From the NCBI GenBank assembly GCA_964639245.1, contig CAZXCU010000001.1:248001-312000 (forward strand): DNA of 64,000 bases, written 5' to 3'. The notes under the pieces are model-generated. The model saw only the letters and a list, made by a program, of their open reading frames with translations. It was not told where the DNA came from and did not search any database. The position numbers were made by a program, and so were the translations under genes. The first letter of the stretch is position 1, and every line of letters begins with the position of its first letter. This document shows, piece by piece, positions 40,806 through 48,835 of this stretch. The stretch is from SB15 sp964639245 (GTDB taxonomy: Bacteria; Chloroflexota; Anaerolineae; Aggregatilineales; J027).

Positions 40806-42646
40806 TGTGCGGCATCGCTGGGATTTACCAGTTTGACGGTGGGACTTTTGACCGCCGCTTGCTGAAAAAAATGGGCGATGCTATCGCGCATCGTGGCCCG
40901 GATGATCACCGCTATCTGTCATGGACACCCGCCGAAGGGCATGTCCTCTCCCAGTATCAAGTTGCGCCTCAAGAATCGGTGCTAGGGTTTGCTCACCGCC
41001 GTTTAGCGATTATTGATGTCGCTGGTGGGCATCAACCCATGCCAAACGGAGATGAATCTTGCTGGCTGTGTTACAACGGTGAAATCTATAACCACCTCGA
41101 ACTGCGCGAACTGCTCATTCAGCGCGGCTGCCATTTCCAAACGCACAGCGATACGGAAGTTATTTTGCAGTTATATGAGGTTTTTGGCACAGATGCCTTT
41201 GTGATGTTGAATGGCATTTTTGCCTTCGCGCTGTGGGACAGCCGCCGCCGCGAATTGCTGCTGGTACGTGACCGCTTTGGTGTGAAACCCCTCTATTATG
41301 CGCTTCATCAGGGAAAATTGATTTTTGCCAGTGAAATCAAAGCGATTATCCAGAGTCCAGATTTTCCCCGTCGCCCTGACCCCCTGACGATTGCCGAACA
41401 TTTCACCTTTCAAAACCATTTTGGAGACCGTACTTTTCTACAGGATGTCAAACTGCTGCCACCGGGGATGGGGTTGCGTTGCACTGCGGAAGGCCATCTC
41501 CATCCCTTTACCTACTGGCAAATAAAAATTGGCGATTTTCACACGGAAAATGAAGATTCTCTCCAAGAAGGGCTGCGTTTTTATTTTGAACAAGCCGTCA
41601 ACCGTCAGTTGATGTCCGAAGTTCCGGTTGGCACGTTCCTCAGTGGGGGCATGGACACAGGCAGTATTTCGGCGGTGGCGGTGCGCCAGATACCCAATAT
41701 CCACACTTTTACCTGCGGCTTTGAGTTGCCCGCACAGGCCGATTCGCTGGAACAGTATTTTGATGAAAGCGCTGAATCGCGGGCTTTGGCGCATTTGCTA
41801 GGAACGCAGCATCATGAAATTTGCCTTAACAGCAGCCACAATTTCGCAGCCATGCGACAGGTTGCGTGGGCGCTGGATGAACCCCGGTTAGGCATTAGTT
41901 ATCAGAATTGGTATACCAGCCAGCTTGTCCGTCAGTATGTCGTGGTGGTATTGGGGGGAAGCGGCGGAGATGAACTTTTCGCGGGGTATCCTTGGCGGCA
42001 TACCGCCGCCCAACAAGCCCGCCAAAATTTTGACCTCACCTACTATCAACAGTGGATTCGCTTTTTTGATGATGAAGCCAAGACAGCCCTGTTTTCGGAC
42101 TGGATGAACCGCGAAACAGCGCATTTCAGCACCTATGACAGTTACCAGCAAGTCATGCGCCAAGCCAACACCGATGACCCCCTTAGCCGTGCGCTCTATT
42201 TTGACCTGCGGACATTTTTACACGGGCTGCTGGTGGTGGAAGATAAGTTGAGCATGGCACACAGCATCGAATCGCGGGTGCCATTTTTAGACCATGATTT
42301 TGTCGATTTTACCCTCAAAATCCCTAGCCAGCTTAAGTTAAAAAATGGGGTCAGCAAATATCTCCTCAAACAGGCGATGCGTGGACTGTTGCCCCAAGAA
42401 ACGCTCACCCGCCGTAAACAGGGTTTTACTCCTCCCGATGCAACCTGGTATCAGGGGGTGCTGCGCCCACAGGTAGAAGCGCTGATTCTGAGTGACCAAG
42501 CGCTTGCCCGTCCTTATTTTAAGCCAGCGGCGCTGCGAACGATTGTTGATGAGCATATGACCGGACAAAAAAATCATCGCTTTTTGCTGTGGAGTTTAAT
42601 GATGTTTGAATGGTGGAATCGCTTGTTCATCGACAATCGCGGATAA
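40805..42646 (+). CDS. asnB: Asparagine synthase (glutamine-hydrolysing)-like protein
   Basis: 613 residues. The GTG start at 40805 overlaps the methyltransferase stop (TAGTG) and gives VCGIAGIY, leaving the catalytic Cys2 for the glutaminase after start-Met removal. Class-II amidotransferase domain 1-210 (IAHRGPDD, GFAHRRLAIID, CYNGEIYNHLELR, SDTEVILQLYEV). Synthetase domain from ~250 with the ATP-pyrophosphatase loop VGTFLSGGMDTGSISA, then GGSGGDELFAGYPW and the SKYLLKQAMRGLLP tail. In this position, at the end of a sugar cluster, it may amidate a sugar acid or other small acceptor rather than aspartate; that is inference. The frame is open to 40721 but upstream residues are not of the family. 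Confidence 0.93.
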   Translation: MCGIAGIYQFDGGTFDRRLLKKMGDAIAHRGPDDHRYLSWTPAEGHVLSQYQVAPQESVLGFAHRRLAIIDVAGGHQPMPNGDESCWLCYNGEIYNHLELRELLIQRGCHFQTHSDTEVILQLYEVFGTDAFVMLNGIFAFALWDSRRRELLLVRDRFGVKPLYYALHQGKLIFASEIKAIIQSPDFPRRPDPLTIAEHFTFQNHFGDRTFLQDVKLLPPGMGLRCTAEGHLHPFTYWQIKIGDFHTENEDSLQEGLRFYFEQAVNRQLMSEVPVGTFLSGGMDTGSISAVAVRQIPNIHTFTCGFELPAQADSLEQYFDESAESRALAHLLGTQHHEICLNSSHNFAAMRQVAWALDEPRLGISYQNWYTSQLVRQYVVVVLGGSGGDELFAGYPWRHTAAQQARQNFDLTYYQQWIRFFDDEAKTALFSDWMNRETAHFSTYDSYQQVMRQANTDDPLSRALYFDLRTFLHGLLVVEDKLSMAHSIESRVPFLDHDFVDFTLKIPSQLKLKNGVSKYLLKQAMRGLLPQETLTRRKQGFTPPDATWYQGVLRPQVEALILSDQALARPYFKPAALRTIVDEHMTGQKNHRFLLWSLMMFEWWNRLFIDNRG

Positions 42647-42945
42647 TATTGTCGCTGCTTACTCTTTCCCGCGTTATCATTGTGACATTCAGGTGAGTTG
42701 GCTTAAATCTTTGTAATAGGCCAGATTAAAAAGTTGGCCTCGAGAATCGCGCCATTCCCACACTTTCCCACACTTTTGGGGTTTTGCCCCATAATTTGTC
42801 TCTTATGTTGTGAAAAGTGTGGGAAAAAGTATGGGAAAGTGTGGGAATTGACATTTTTTATTAGCTGCGTGTTAAGGTACACCTTGATGATGGCTGAAAA
42901 TGTGGCACACAGCTTGCAAATGCGTCATCTTAGAGCGAACTCACG
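42647..42945. other. Convergent intergenic region with large inverted repeat
   Basis: About 300 bases between the 3' ends of the asparagine-synthase-like gene and the permease. It contains the repeat structure described separately at 42754-42848 and a nearby TTGACA (42848-42853) with no good -10 at 17 bases. A 72-codon frame here lacks a ribosome binding site and family resemblance; no gene is called. Confidence 0.55.
42754..42848. repeat. Inverted repeat of 11-12-base units
   Basis: Two copies of the unit TTCCCACACTT on the plus strand (42754-42777), then a 35-base spacer with the small hairpin GGGGTTTTGCCCC (42778-42790), then three copies of its complement AAGTGTGGGA (42813-42848, the middle one AAGTATGGGA). 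The outer 12 bases are perfectly complementary, ATTCCCACACTT / AAGTGTGGGAAT. Units repeat about once per DNA turn. Could be a MITE remnant, a multi-site operator or a transcribed hairpin. Confidence 0.75.
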
Positions 42946-45402
42946 TTATTGATAACGGAGAATGTCGGAAACAGTTTTACGGGCGGCGGAAAGTGAAGGC
43001 CACGCGCTGGCAAGTCCGGCTAATAAAATGATACCGAACAGTCCTTGCAGCGCCACCCACAGGGGATAGCCGAAGGTGAAAAAACTTTCCAGTTCAATGG
43101 CTGCATGAATCGATTTTCCGACAAGGTAGCTCAAAGGTAGCCCCAACAGCCATGCAATCACCGCCACAAGGATGCCTTCCAGCAAGAATTGACTCACAAT
43201 GGTGGATGACCCTGCACCGAGTGAACGCATCACCCCGATTTCTTTCTGACGTTCGATGACCGCCATGGAGAGGGCTGCCAGCAAGCCAATGGCTCCGACC
43301 AGCGCCATGACAATCGAGGTTAAATTGAACACACTTTCAAAACTCACAATAATCTGGGTGATGTCTTTTTCGTTCTGGGGTTGATTGGTGTAAACGGCTT
43401 GAAGATCGTTATCTGCCGCGACTGCTTTGAGATCGTCAATGACCTCTGCGACTTCATCGGCGGTCAGGTCGCCGGCAAGGTCAATGTTGTATGCGCCGGG
43501 GGTGGGGTTGCCTGCTGTATCCACATAACCCGCAATGCGGGCAAGTTCCGACCATTCAAAAAAAATCGCGTCAAAAGGCCAAATATCCACCCCGATGACT
43601 TCATAGTCATGTGCTTGTCCACCCACACGAATGGTGACGGTATCGCCCGCTTTTTTGCCAATATTTTGAGCAACCGATTCATTCAGGATAACCCCTTTGC
43701 GGGTGGGGTCATCTTGCCAACCCGTGCCACTGGTCAGACGGAAATTAATCACACCTGCTGTTGGGTCAATGCCAATCGCCTCGACCTGACTACCTGTGCT
43801 GGAGCTATAGCTGTTTTCAGGGGCGACATAGCCTTCTAATTCCACCGAAACACTGTAGCCGGGGCTAATCCGGGTAATGCCTTCTACATGGTCGGTCAAA
43901 ATCTGGCGTACCCGTTCAGGATCTTCGGCTTTCTGGGTGGTCATTTCGATTTCGTTATTGAAAGTGGTGAACATGGTATTAATGGCTTCATCCAGCGAGG
44001 CGAACAGGGCGGTCACTCCCATAAATGAACCCAACGCCATTGTCAGCGTCAGAATGGTGAGCGCGAGACGACCCCGTTTTTGAATAATATTACTGAGTGC
44101 CTGCCGAACCAGTGTCGGAAGCGGTAAAACGCCAATGAAATGCGAAAAGCGGGTGTTGCCCCACTTCGCGTCAATGCCCATATCGGTGATGGCTTCCAAG
44201 ATAGAAACTTTTGTGCCATTGTAGACCGGAATCAGGGAGGCAATCACCGGAATCAGGAGTCCCAGTAAAAAGCCTATCAAAATCCCAACCCATGAGATTT
44301 GAAAATCTTCAATATATGTACCAATCAACGGCGCAAGGGCTTCTGCCATAAAGGATGCGGTTGGGACAGCCAGCAGCACCCCGAAAAACGAGCCAAAGAT
44401 GCCATACACCAGCGCCTGTCCGGTATAAATCAGGAAGGCATCCACCCGTGTTGCACCGAGTGACTTCATGACCCCGATTTGCTGTTTTTGCTCAACCACG
44501 ATGGTATTGATGACATTTACGACCAAAAAGGCCGAGACAATCATGGCTAACACCCCCAACACATTCATGATGCTGGTAAAGGTTGCCGCCAATTTGATGA
44601 AGGAATTTTCTTCGGGATCCTCCAGAAAACTAAAAACGGTGATATAAGGAGTTTCTGCGGCGATTTGTCCAATAAAGTCATTGAGTCCGTCCTCAGCCGC
44701 TTCAACACTGGTATAACGGGCTGAAATGGAACTGAGGCCGGGAAACCCCACGATAGTTTGAGCATCTTCGTAAGTGGCGTAAATATTGGTTTCGGGAGGG
44801 GTCGCCGGATTGCCCAACCCGATACTGGTTGAATGGGGGGTGATGGTCTGGTAAGGTTGAAACACAATCCCCACAATTTCCCATGCTTCTGCTTCTGACC
44901 CGCGAAAAACAATTTTGTCGCCCACGCCTATGTTGTGTTTGTTGGCAAAACGCTGCTCAATCGCAATTTCACGCTGTCCACTGGCGGGGTAGCGCCCTTC
45001 CGTGATGCGGGAAATGGGTTCAATCTGAACCGCGTCAAACGGCTGGCTAAAGGCAATCATCGCGCCGGCCTCAAAATCATTGCTGCCAACTTCATGCCAA
45101 TCTATCGGATAAATCGCCTGCCCTTCGACCTGCTGGATATTGGGAAGGGTTTTTAGCTGGTCAAGCAAGGCTTGATTTTCTTCTAAAGTCAGCTGCCCCC
45201 CGCTGGAAACCACATACGCATGAATCATGGCGATTTCATCTTCGTGAAGGTCTTGGTTCAACTGAGAAATTAATAAATCGCCCATACTGACCAGCGCCGT
45301 TACCCCGAACACACCAATCATGATGCTCAGAACCACCAAAATGGTACGATTCAGGTGCAGCCAAATATCACTGATAATTTTGCGAAGATGGGTTTTAGAC
45401 AT
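42946..45402 (-). CDS. FtsX/MacB-like ABC transporter permease, double
   Basis: 818 residues with N-terminal helix (about 18-40, TILVVLSIMIGVFGVTALV), large extracytoplasmic MacB_PCD-type domain, a first FtsX domain (about 270-420) with VEQKQQIGVMKSLGATRVDAFLIY, then a second helix-periplasmic domain-FtsX unit (about 435-810) with IERQKEIGVMRSLGAGSSTIVSQFLLEG. The two FtsX cores are clearly homologous, as in LolC/MacB-type export systems with both domains on one chain. No ATP-binding partner gene is adjacent, which is unusual. Likely role is lipid, peptide or lipoprotein export/quality control at the membrane. Confidence 0.9.
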   Translation of the reverse strand: MSKTHLRKIISDIWLHLNRTILVVLSIMIGVFGVTALVSMGDLLISQLNQDLHEDEIAMIHAYVVSSGGQLTLEENQALLDQLKTLPNIQQVEGQAIYPIDWHEVGSNDFEAGAMIAFSQPFDAVQIEPISRITEGRYPASGQREIAIEQRFANKHNIGVGDKIVFRGSEAEAWEIVGIVFQPYQTITPHSTSIGLGNPATPPETNIYATYEDAQTIVGFPGLSSISARYTSVEAAEDGLNDFIGQIAAETPYITVFSFLEDPEENSFIKLAATFTSIMNVLGVLAMIVSAFLVVNVINTIVVEQKQQIGVMKSLGATRVDAFLIYTGQALVYGIFGSFFGVLLAVPTASFMAEALAPLIGTYIEDFQISWVGILIGFLLGLLIPVIASLIPVYNGTKVSILEAITDMGIDAKWGNTRFSHFIGVLPLPTLVRQALSNIIQKRGRLALTILTLTMALGSFMGVTALFASLDEAINTMFTTFNNEIEMTTQKAEDPERVRQILTDHVEGITRISPGYSVSVELEGYVAPENSYSSSTGSQVEAIGIDPTAGVINFRLTSGTGWQDDPTRKGVILNESVAQNIGKKAGDTVTIRVGGQAHDYEVIGVDIWPFDAIFFEWSELARIAGYVDTAGNPTPGAYNIDLAGDLTADEVAEVIDDLKAVAADNDLQAVYTNQPQNEKDITQIIVSFESVFNLTSIVMALVGAIGLLAALSMAVIERQKEIGVMRSLGAGSSTIVSQFLLEGILVAVIAWLLGLPLSYLVGKSIHAAIELESFFTFGYPLWVALQGLFGIILLAGLASAWPSLSAARKTVSDILRYQ

Positions 45403-45543
45403 GGGGTTCTCGCCTGACTGACATTTTTATTCCATGAGGAGTATATAGCGGGTGTCCCGTGGGCTGATAGGGAATGACATCAATTTTTTATGAAAAATAG
45501 TGGGTGAGCAAATGAATTTTGTAATTTTTCACAAAGAAAAGGC

Positions 45544-45572
45544 TTGCTAATCCCGGCTATTTTTTTTATCTT
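45544..45572 (+). promoter_or_regulatory. Putative promoter of the lysine operon leader
   Basis: TTGCTA (45544-45549), 17 bases, TATCTT (45567-45572). Start of transcription would be near 45580, ahead of the first leader peptide ATG at 45610 though after the alternative ATG at 45577. The same TATCTT -10 is seen at 63225. Confidence 0.35.
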
Positions 45573-45609
45573 TAGCATGGACTTGAGTAAATTGTCGGTA
45601 GAATCTCAC

Positions 45610-45681
45610 ATGATTTTGAACCTCAGCACCATCAAGAAGAGCAAGAAGCCCTCCGCAACGAGTGGCGTGCTTTGCGCTTGA
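45610..45681 (+). CDS. Lysine leader peptide 1 (attenuator)
   Basis: A 23-residue frame, MILNLSTIKKSKKPSATSG..., with four AAG lysine codons within five codons (45634-45648). An in-frame ATG at 45577 would give 34 residues; neither has a strong ribosome binding site (GGTAG near 45597 for the shorter form). The stop TGA (45679-45681) lies within a sequence, CTTGATGCTG (45677-45686), that is complementary to the region just before the lysine codons (CAGCACCATCAAG, 45624-45636, with a two-base bulge). Downstream is a terminator. Design matches ribosome-mediated attenuation: stalling at Lys codons frees CGAGTGGC to block the terminator. Confidence 0.75.
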   Translation: MILNLSTIKKSKKPSATSGVLCA

Positions 45682-45743
45682 TGCTGATTTTCAACATCGC
45701 AGAACAAAGTCTCAGGCCACTCGCAACAACGGGTGGTTTTTTT
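45659..45743 (+). promoter_or_regulatory. Attenuator 1: antiterminator and terminator
   Basis: Terminator: CCACTCG (45717-45723) with CGGGTGG (45730-45736), one wobble, six-base loop, then seven T and more T after a G. Antiterminator: CGAGTGGC (45659-45666), within the leader frame, is perfectly complementary to GCCACTCG (45716-45723), the terminator's left arm. A ribosome near the leader stop would cover CGAGTGGC and allow termination; one stalled at 45634-45648 would leave it free. Pairings were found by eye. Confidence 0.75.
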
Positions 45744-45785
45744 GTTTTTAGGGGAATTTACCAACAAGAAGGAAAGCACACGGGT

Positions 45786-45839
45786 ATGTTTGGTTGCAGC
45801 ATCAAGAAGAATAAGAAGGGTCGCCTGACGAAGCGGTAA
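45786..45839 (+). CDS. Lysine leader peptide 2 (attenuator)
   Basis: Seventeen residues, MFGCSIKKNKKGRLTKR: four AAG lysine codons within five codons (45804-45818) and a fifth at 45831. Ribosome binding site AAGAAGGAAAG lies at 45765-45775, about ten bases upstream. GCATCAAG just before/at the first Lys codon (45799-45806) is complementary to CTTGATGC (45853-45860). The core, ATCAAGAAGA-nn-AAGAAG, is shared with leader 1. Peptide composition and position say it is a translated sensor rather than a functional protein. Confidence 0.8.
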   Translation: MFGCSIKKNKKGRLTKR

Positions 45840-45907
45840 CTCCGGTTGGTTGCTTGATGCTTGCCATGTGAACCCCGTCCGGTGTACCGCTTGACGGGGT
45901 TTTGTTT
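45830..45907 (+). promoter_or_regulatory. Attenuator 2: antiterminator and terminator
   Basis: Terminator: AACCCCGTC (45871-45879) and GACGGGGTT (45893-45901), nine perfect pairs with a GGT/ACC pair in the loop, followed by TTGTTTTTT. Antiterminator: AAGCGGTA (45830-45837), the end of leader frame 2 reaching its stop codon, is perfectly complementary to TACCGCTT (45885-45892), the terminator loop next to the right arm. lysW starts 50 bases downstream. Confidence 0.8.
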
Positions 45908-45957
45908 TTTAGGTGTTGACCGTTAGCAGAGAAAAAAGAAAGAAAAGAGAGCAAGAA

Positions 45958-46131
45958 ATGGAACACAACGTGGAATGTATTGAATGTGGCGCGAGCCTGA
46001 CCCTGCCGAATAATGTGATGCAGGGGGAAATTTTGCCCTGTCCTGATTGCGGGGCGGAACTGGAAATTATCAGCTTGAATCCCCTAACCATCGACCTTGC
46101 GCCTATGGAAATGGAAGACTGGGGCGAATAA
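45958..46131 (+). CDS. lysW: Amino-group carrier protein LysW
   Basis: Acidic 57-residue carrier to whose C-terminal glutamate the amino group of 2-aminoadipate is joined for the later steps of lysine synthesis. Two CxxC zinc knuckles, CIEC and CPDC, and the diagnostic C-terminus MEDWGE ending in Glu. The start at 45958 (MEHNVECIEC) gives the family length; the frame extends upstream to 45913 over a purine-rich region (basic residues) not typical of LysW. First gene of the operon, immediately before lysX (TAAATG). Confidence 0.95.
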   Translation: MEHNVECIECGASLTLPNNVMQGEILPCPDCGAELEIISLNPLTIDLAPMEMEDWGE

Positions 46132-46989
46132 ATGCGAATCGGGATTTTGTGCAGCCGCGTTCGAGTCGAGGAAAAACTCCTATTCAGCGCGTTTGAAAAT
46201 CTGGGAATTACGCCGGAACGCTTGGACGAACGGATGATCGCGGCGCGAGTCGGGGATTATGCGCCGGAATTGGATATTTTGCTGGAACGCAGTGTCAGTA
46301 CCAGCGCGGGATTGGTCGCCTTACAACTTTTTGAGGCGGCGGGGATTCAGACGATTAACACCTATGCCACCTCCAGCACCTGTGCCGATAAAATCCGCAC
46401 CACGCTCGCATTAGCCGCGCAAAATGTCCCCCAGCCTGTGACCGAAATCGCCTTTAGTACCGAAGCAGCCCTTGAAGCAATTGAACGGATTGGCTATCCA
46501 GTGGTGATGAAACCGACGGTGGGGTCATGGGGACGGTTGCTGTCGCGGATTCATGACCGTGACGCAGCAGAAGCTATCCTTGAACACAAAGAAGTTTTGG
46601 GCGGGGTGAATCATCATATTTTCTATATTCAGGAATATATTCAAAAACCCTCGCGGGATATTCGGGCATTTGTGATTGGCACAGAAACCATTTGCGCGAT
46701 TTACCGTCGTTCCGACCATTGGATTACCAATACAGCCCGGGGTGGACAAGCCTCGAATTGTCCGGTGACACCAGAACTCGCCGATATTTGCCAACGGGCA
46801 GCGCTGGCGGTGAGCAACGGACAAGGCGGGGTGCTGGCGATTGATATTCTGGAAGACCCGCAGCGTGGATTCGTCGTCTGCGAAGTCAATCATACAATGG
46901 AATTTCGCAACAGCATTGATACCACCGGCGTGGATATTCCTGGACGAATCGCGCAGTATGTCGTGGCGCAGGTGGGGGTGACAGCATGA
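46132..46989 (+). CDS. lysX: LysW-2-aminoadipate ligase LysX
   Basis: ATP-grasp ligase (285 residues) that forms the amide between LysW Glu and the 2-aminoadipate amino group. RIGILCSRVRVEEK N-terminus, INTYATSSTCADK, ATP-grasp VVMKPTVGSWGRLLSRI, IQEYIQKPSRDIRAFVIG, and the C-terminal metal/substrate motif VCEVNHTMEFRNS all match LysX/ArgX. Distinguishing LysX from the arginine enzyme ArgX is not certain from sequence, but the neighbours are lysine-specific. Coupled to lysW (adjacent) and to lysY (ATGA overlap). Confidence 0.93.
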   Translation: MRIGILCSRVRVEEKLLFSAFENLGITPERLDERMIAARVGDYAPELDILLERSVSTSAGLVALQLFEAAGIQTINTYATSSTCADKIRTTLALAAQNVPQPVTEIAFSTEAALEAIERIGYPVVMKPTVGSWGRLLSRIHDRDAAEAILEHKEVLGGVNHHIFYIQEYIQKPSRDIRAFVIGTETICAIYRRSDHWITNTARGGQASNCPVTPELADICQRAALAVSNGQGGVLAIDILEDPQRGFVVCEVNHTMEFRNSIDTTGVDIPGRIAQYVVAQVGVTA

Positions 46990-48026
46990 TTCGGGTCGGA
47001 ATTGTCGGTGCGTCGGGGTACACGGGCGGGGAATTACTACGCCTTCTTTTGCCCCGCCTGCAAGTAGAAGTCACACAAGTAACTGCCGAACGCAACGCGG
47101 GTAAATTTGTGCATCAGGTGCATCCCCATTTGCGCGGACAAACCAATTTACGCTTCATCACCCGGGATGTTTTGGAAAGTTGCGATGTGTTATTTTTGGC
47201 CTTGCCGCATGGGGAAGCCCAACAGCATATCCAGCAATATGCCAGTTTAGCGCCCAAAATTATTGACCTGAGCGCTGATTTTCGCTTGAACGATGCCGAA
47301 ACCTATGCAGCGACCTATGGGGAAACCCATCAAGCGGCGGATTGGCTTGGAAAATTTGTGTATGGGTTGCCAGAGTTGTATCGGGAACAACTGCGGGATG
47401 CGAATTATGCAAGCGGCGTGGGATGCAACGCCACCGCAACCTCATTAGCACTATGGGCATTGGTCAAAGCGGGCATTGTCACCCCAACTCAGCCGATTTA
47501 TGCCGATATAAAAGTGGGCAGTAGCGAAGGGGGTAGCACACCGAATGTAGGCAGTCATCATCCTGTGCGAAGTGGCATTGTCCGCCCCTATGCGCTAACC
47601 GGACATCGGCACGAAGCGGAAGTCCGTCAAAATCTGGCTTCATGCGGCAATTTTGATGTACGCATGGCGATTAGCAGTGTCGAGATGGTGCGCGGGGTTG
47701 CGGTGGCGGTGCATTTGTCCCTTCCCACGAATTTAGCCGACAAAGATTTCTGGAAAGCCTATCGCGGGGCGTGGAATGACCAGCCTTTTGTGCGGATTGT
47801 GCATGAAAAAGGCAGTTTGTATGGACAGCCCGAACCACGTTTGCTGGCAGGCACGAATTATGCCGATGTGGGGTGGGAATATGACCCCGCTACCGGACGG
47901 GCGGTGCTGCTGTGCGCGATAGATAACTTGGGCAAAGGCGCGGCGGGTAGCGCGGTGCAGTGCATGAATTTGATGTGTGGATTTGAAGAAACAACAGGTC
48001 TGACCTTCGGAGGAATTTTCCCATAA
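46986..48026 (+). CDS. lysY: LysW-2-aminoadipate 6-phosphate reductase LysY (ArgC-like)
   Basis: NADPH-dependent reductase, 346 residues, making LysW-aminoadipate semialdehyde. N-terminal NADP loop VGIVGASGYTGGELLRLL, FLALPHGEAQQ, LSADFRL, catalytic cysteine in SGVGCNATATSLAL, and SHHPVRSGIVRPYALTGHRHEAE, all as in the ArgC/LysY family. Overlaps lysX by four bases (ATGA) and lysZ by one (TAATG). Confidence 0.93.
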   Translation: MIRVGIVGASGYTGGELLRLLLPRLQVEVTQVTAERNAGKFVHQVHPHLRGQTNLRFITRDVLESCDVLFLALPHGEAQQHIQQYASLAPKIIDLSADFRLNDAETYAATYGETHQAADWLGKFVYGLPELYREQLRDANYASGVGCNATATSLALWALVKAGIVTPTQPIYADIKVGSSEGGSTPNVGSHHPVRSGIVRPYALTGHRHEAEVRQNLASCGNFDVRMAISSVEMVRGVAVAVHLSLPTNLADKDFWKAYRGAWNDQPFVRIVHEKGSLYGQPEPRLLAGTNYADVGWEYDPATGRAVLLCAIDNLGKGAAGSAVQCMNLMCGFEETTGLTFGGIFP

Positions 48027-48835
48027 TGACAATCAATATTCTCAAACTCGGTGGTGGGGCGGGTGTCAATCACAGCGCCGTTTTGCAAAACCTCGCGGCG
48101 CGGATTCAACAGGGTGAAGCGTGGATTCTGGTGCATGGATGCAGTGACATGGCGAATCGGCTGTCGGATTCGATGGGCTACCCGGTCCAGACGATTACCA
48201 GCCCCGGCGGACATACCAGCCGTTACACCGATGCCCGCACGATTGAAATTTTCAGCGCGGCGGCGGCACTGGTTAATCAGCAAATGACCGCCGAATTGAT
48301 GGCCTATGGTGTGCAAACGGTAGGCTTGGCGAGTCCGAATGTGGTACGTGCCGAACGTAAAAAAGCCATTCGTGCTATTCGCAACGGGCGACCCATCATC
48401 ATCCGTGATGATTATTCGGGGAAAATTACCGGAATTAATACCGAGATCTTGATTCCCCTGCTCGAAAATGGGCTGACACCGGTGATTGCGCCCTTAGCCT
48501 TGGGGGATGAATTTGAACGGCTGAATGTGGATGGTGATCTGGTGGCGGCGAACGTAGCGCGGGAACTCAACGCTGACACGCTGATGATTTTGAGCAATGT
48601 CCCCGGTTTGCTGCGCGATGTCAATGACCCCAACTCCTTAATCGCAGAATTTCCCCTCTCACAGCTTGAACGTTATGCCGATTTTGCGGGCGGGCGGATG
48701 AAGAAAAAACTGCTGGCGGCAGAAACCGCGCAAATTGCCCGTGTGATTCTGGCGGATTCACGCTTAAACAATCCCTTAGACGCAGCATTGGCAGGGGCAG
48801 GAACCCATATTTTGAATGAGGCGGTTTATGCTTAA
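48026..48835 (+). CDS. lysZ: LysW-2-aminoadipate 6-kinase LysZ (ArgB-like)
   Basis: Amino-acid kinase family enzyme of 269 residues that phosphorylates LysW-bound 2-aminoadipate. NILKLGGGAGVN start, VHGCSDMANRLSD, SPGGHTSRYTD, VGLASPNVVRAERKK, INTEILIPLLENGLTPVIAPLALGDE, NVDGDLVAANVA and SNVPGLLRDV with AGGRMKKKLLAAE. The family's glycine-rich N-terminal ATP loop is present. Start in the lysY stop (TAATG); ends eight bases inside lysJ. Confidence 0.93.
   Translation: MTINILKLGGGAGVNHSAVLQNLAARIQQGEAWILVHGCSDMANRLSDSMGYPVQTITSPGGHTSRYTDARTIEIFSAAAALVNQQMTAELMAYGVQTVGLASPNVVRAERKKAIRAIRNGRPIIIRDDYSGKITGINTEILIPLLENGLTPVIAPLALGDEFERLNVDGDLVAANVARELNADTLMILSNVPGLLRDVNDPNSLIAEFPLSQLERYADFAGGRMKKKLLAAETAQIARVILADSRLNNPLDAALAGAGTHILNEAVYA

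Noticed and set aside
42754..42848. CRISPR array
   Set aside because: Units are only 11-12 bases, in both orientations, without spacers of regular length.
42734..42952. 72-codon frame in the convergent intergenic region
   Set aside because: It crosses the inverted repeat; translation is low complexity without family resemblance or ribosome binding site.
45403..45957. Lysine (L-box) riboswitch upstream of lysW
   Set aside because: The stretch has translated lysine-rich frames and two independent terminators; I could not find the multi-helix L-box core. A covariance search would be decisive.
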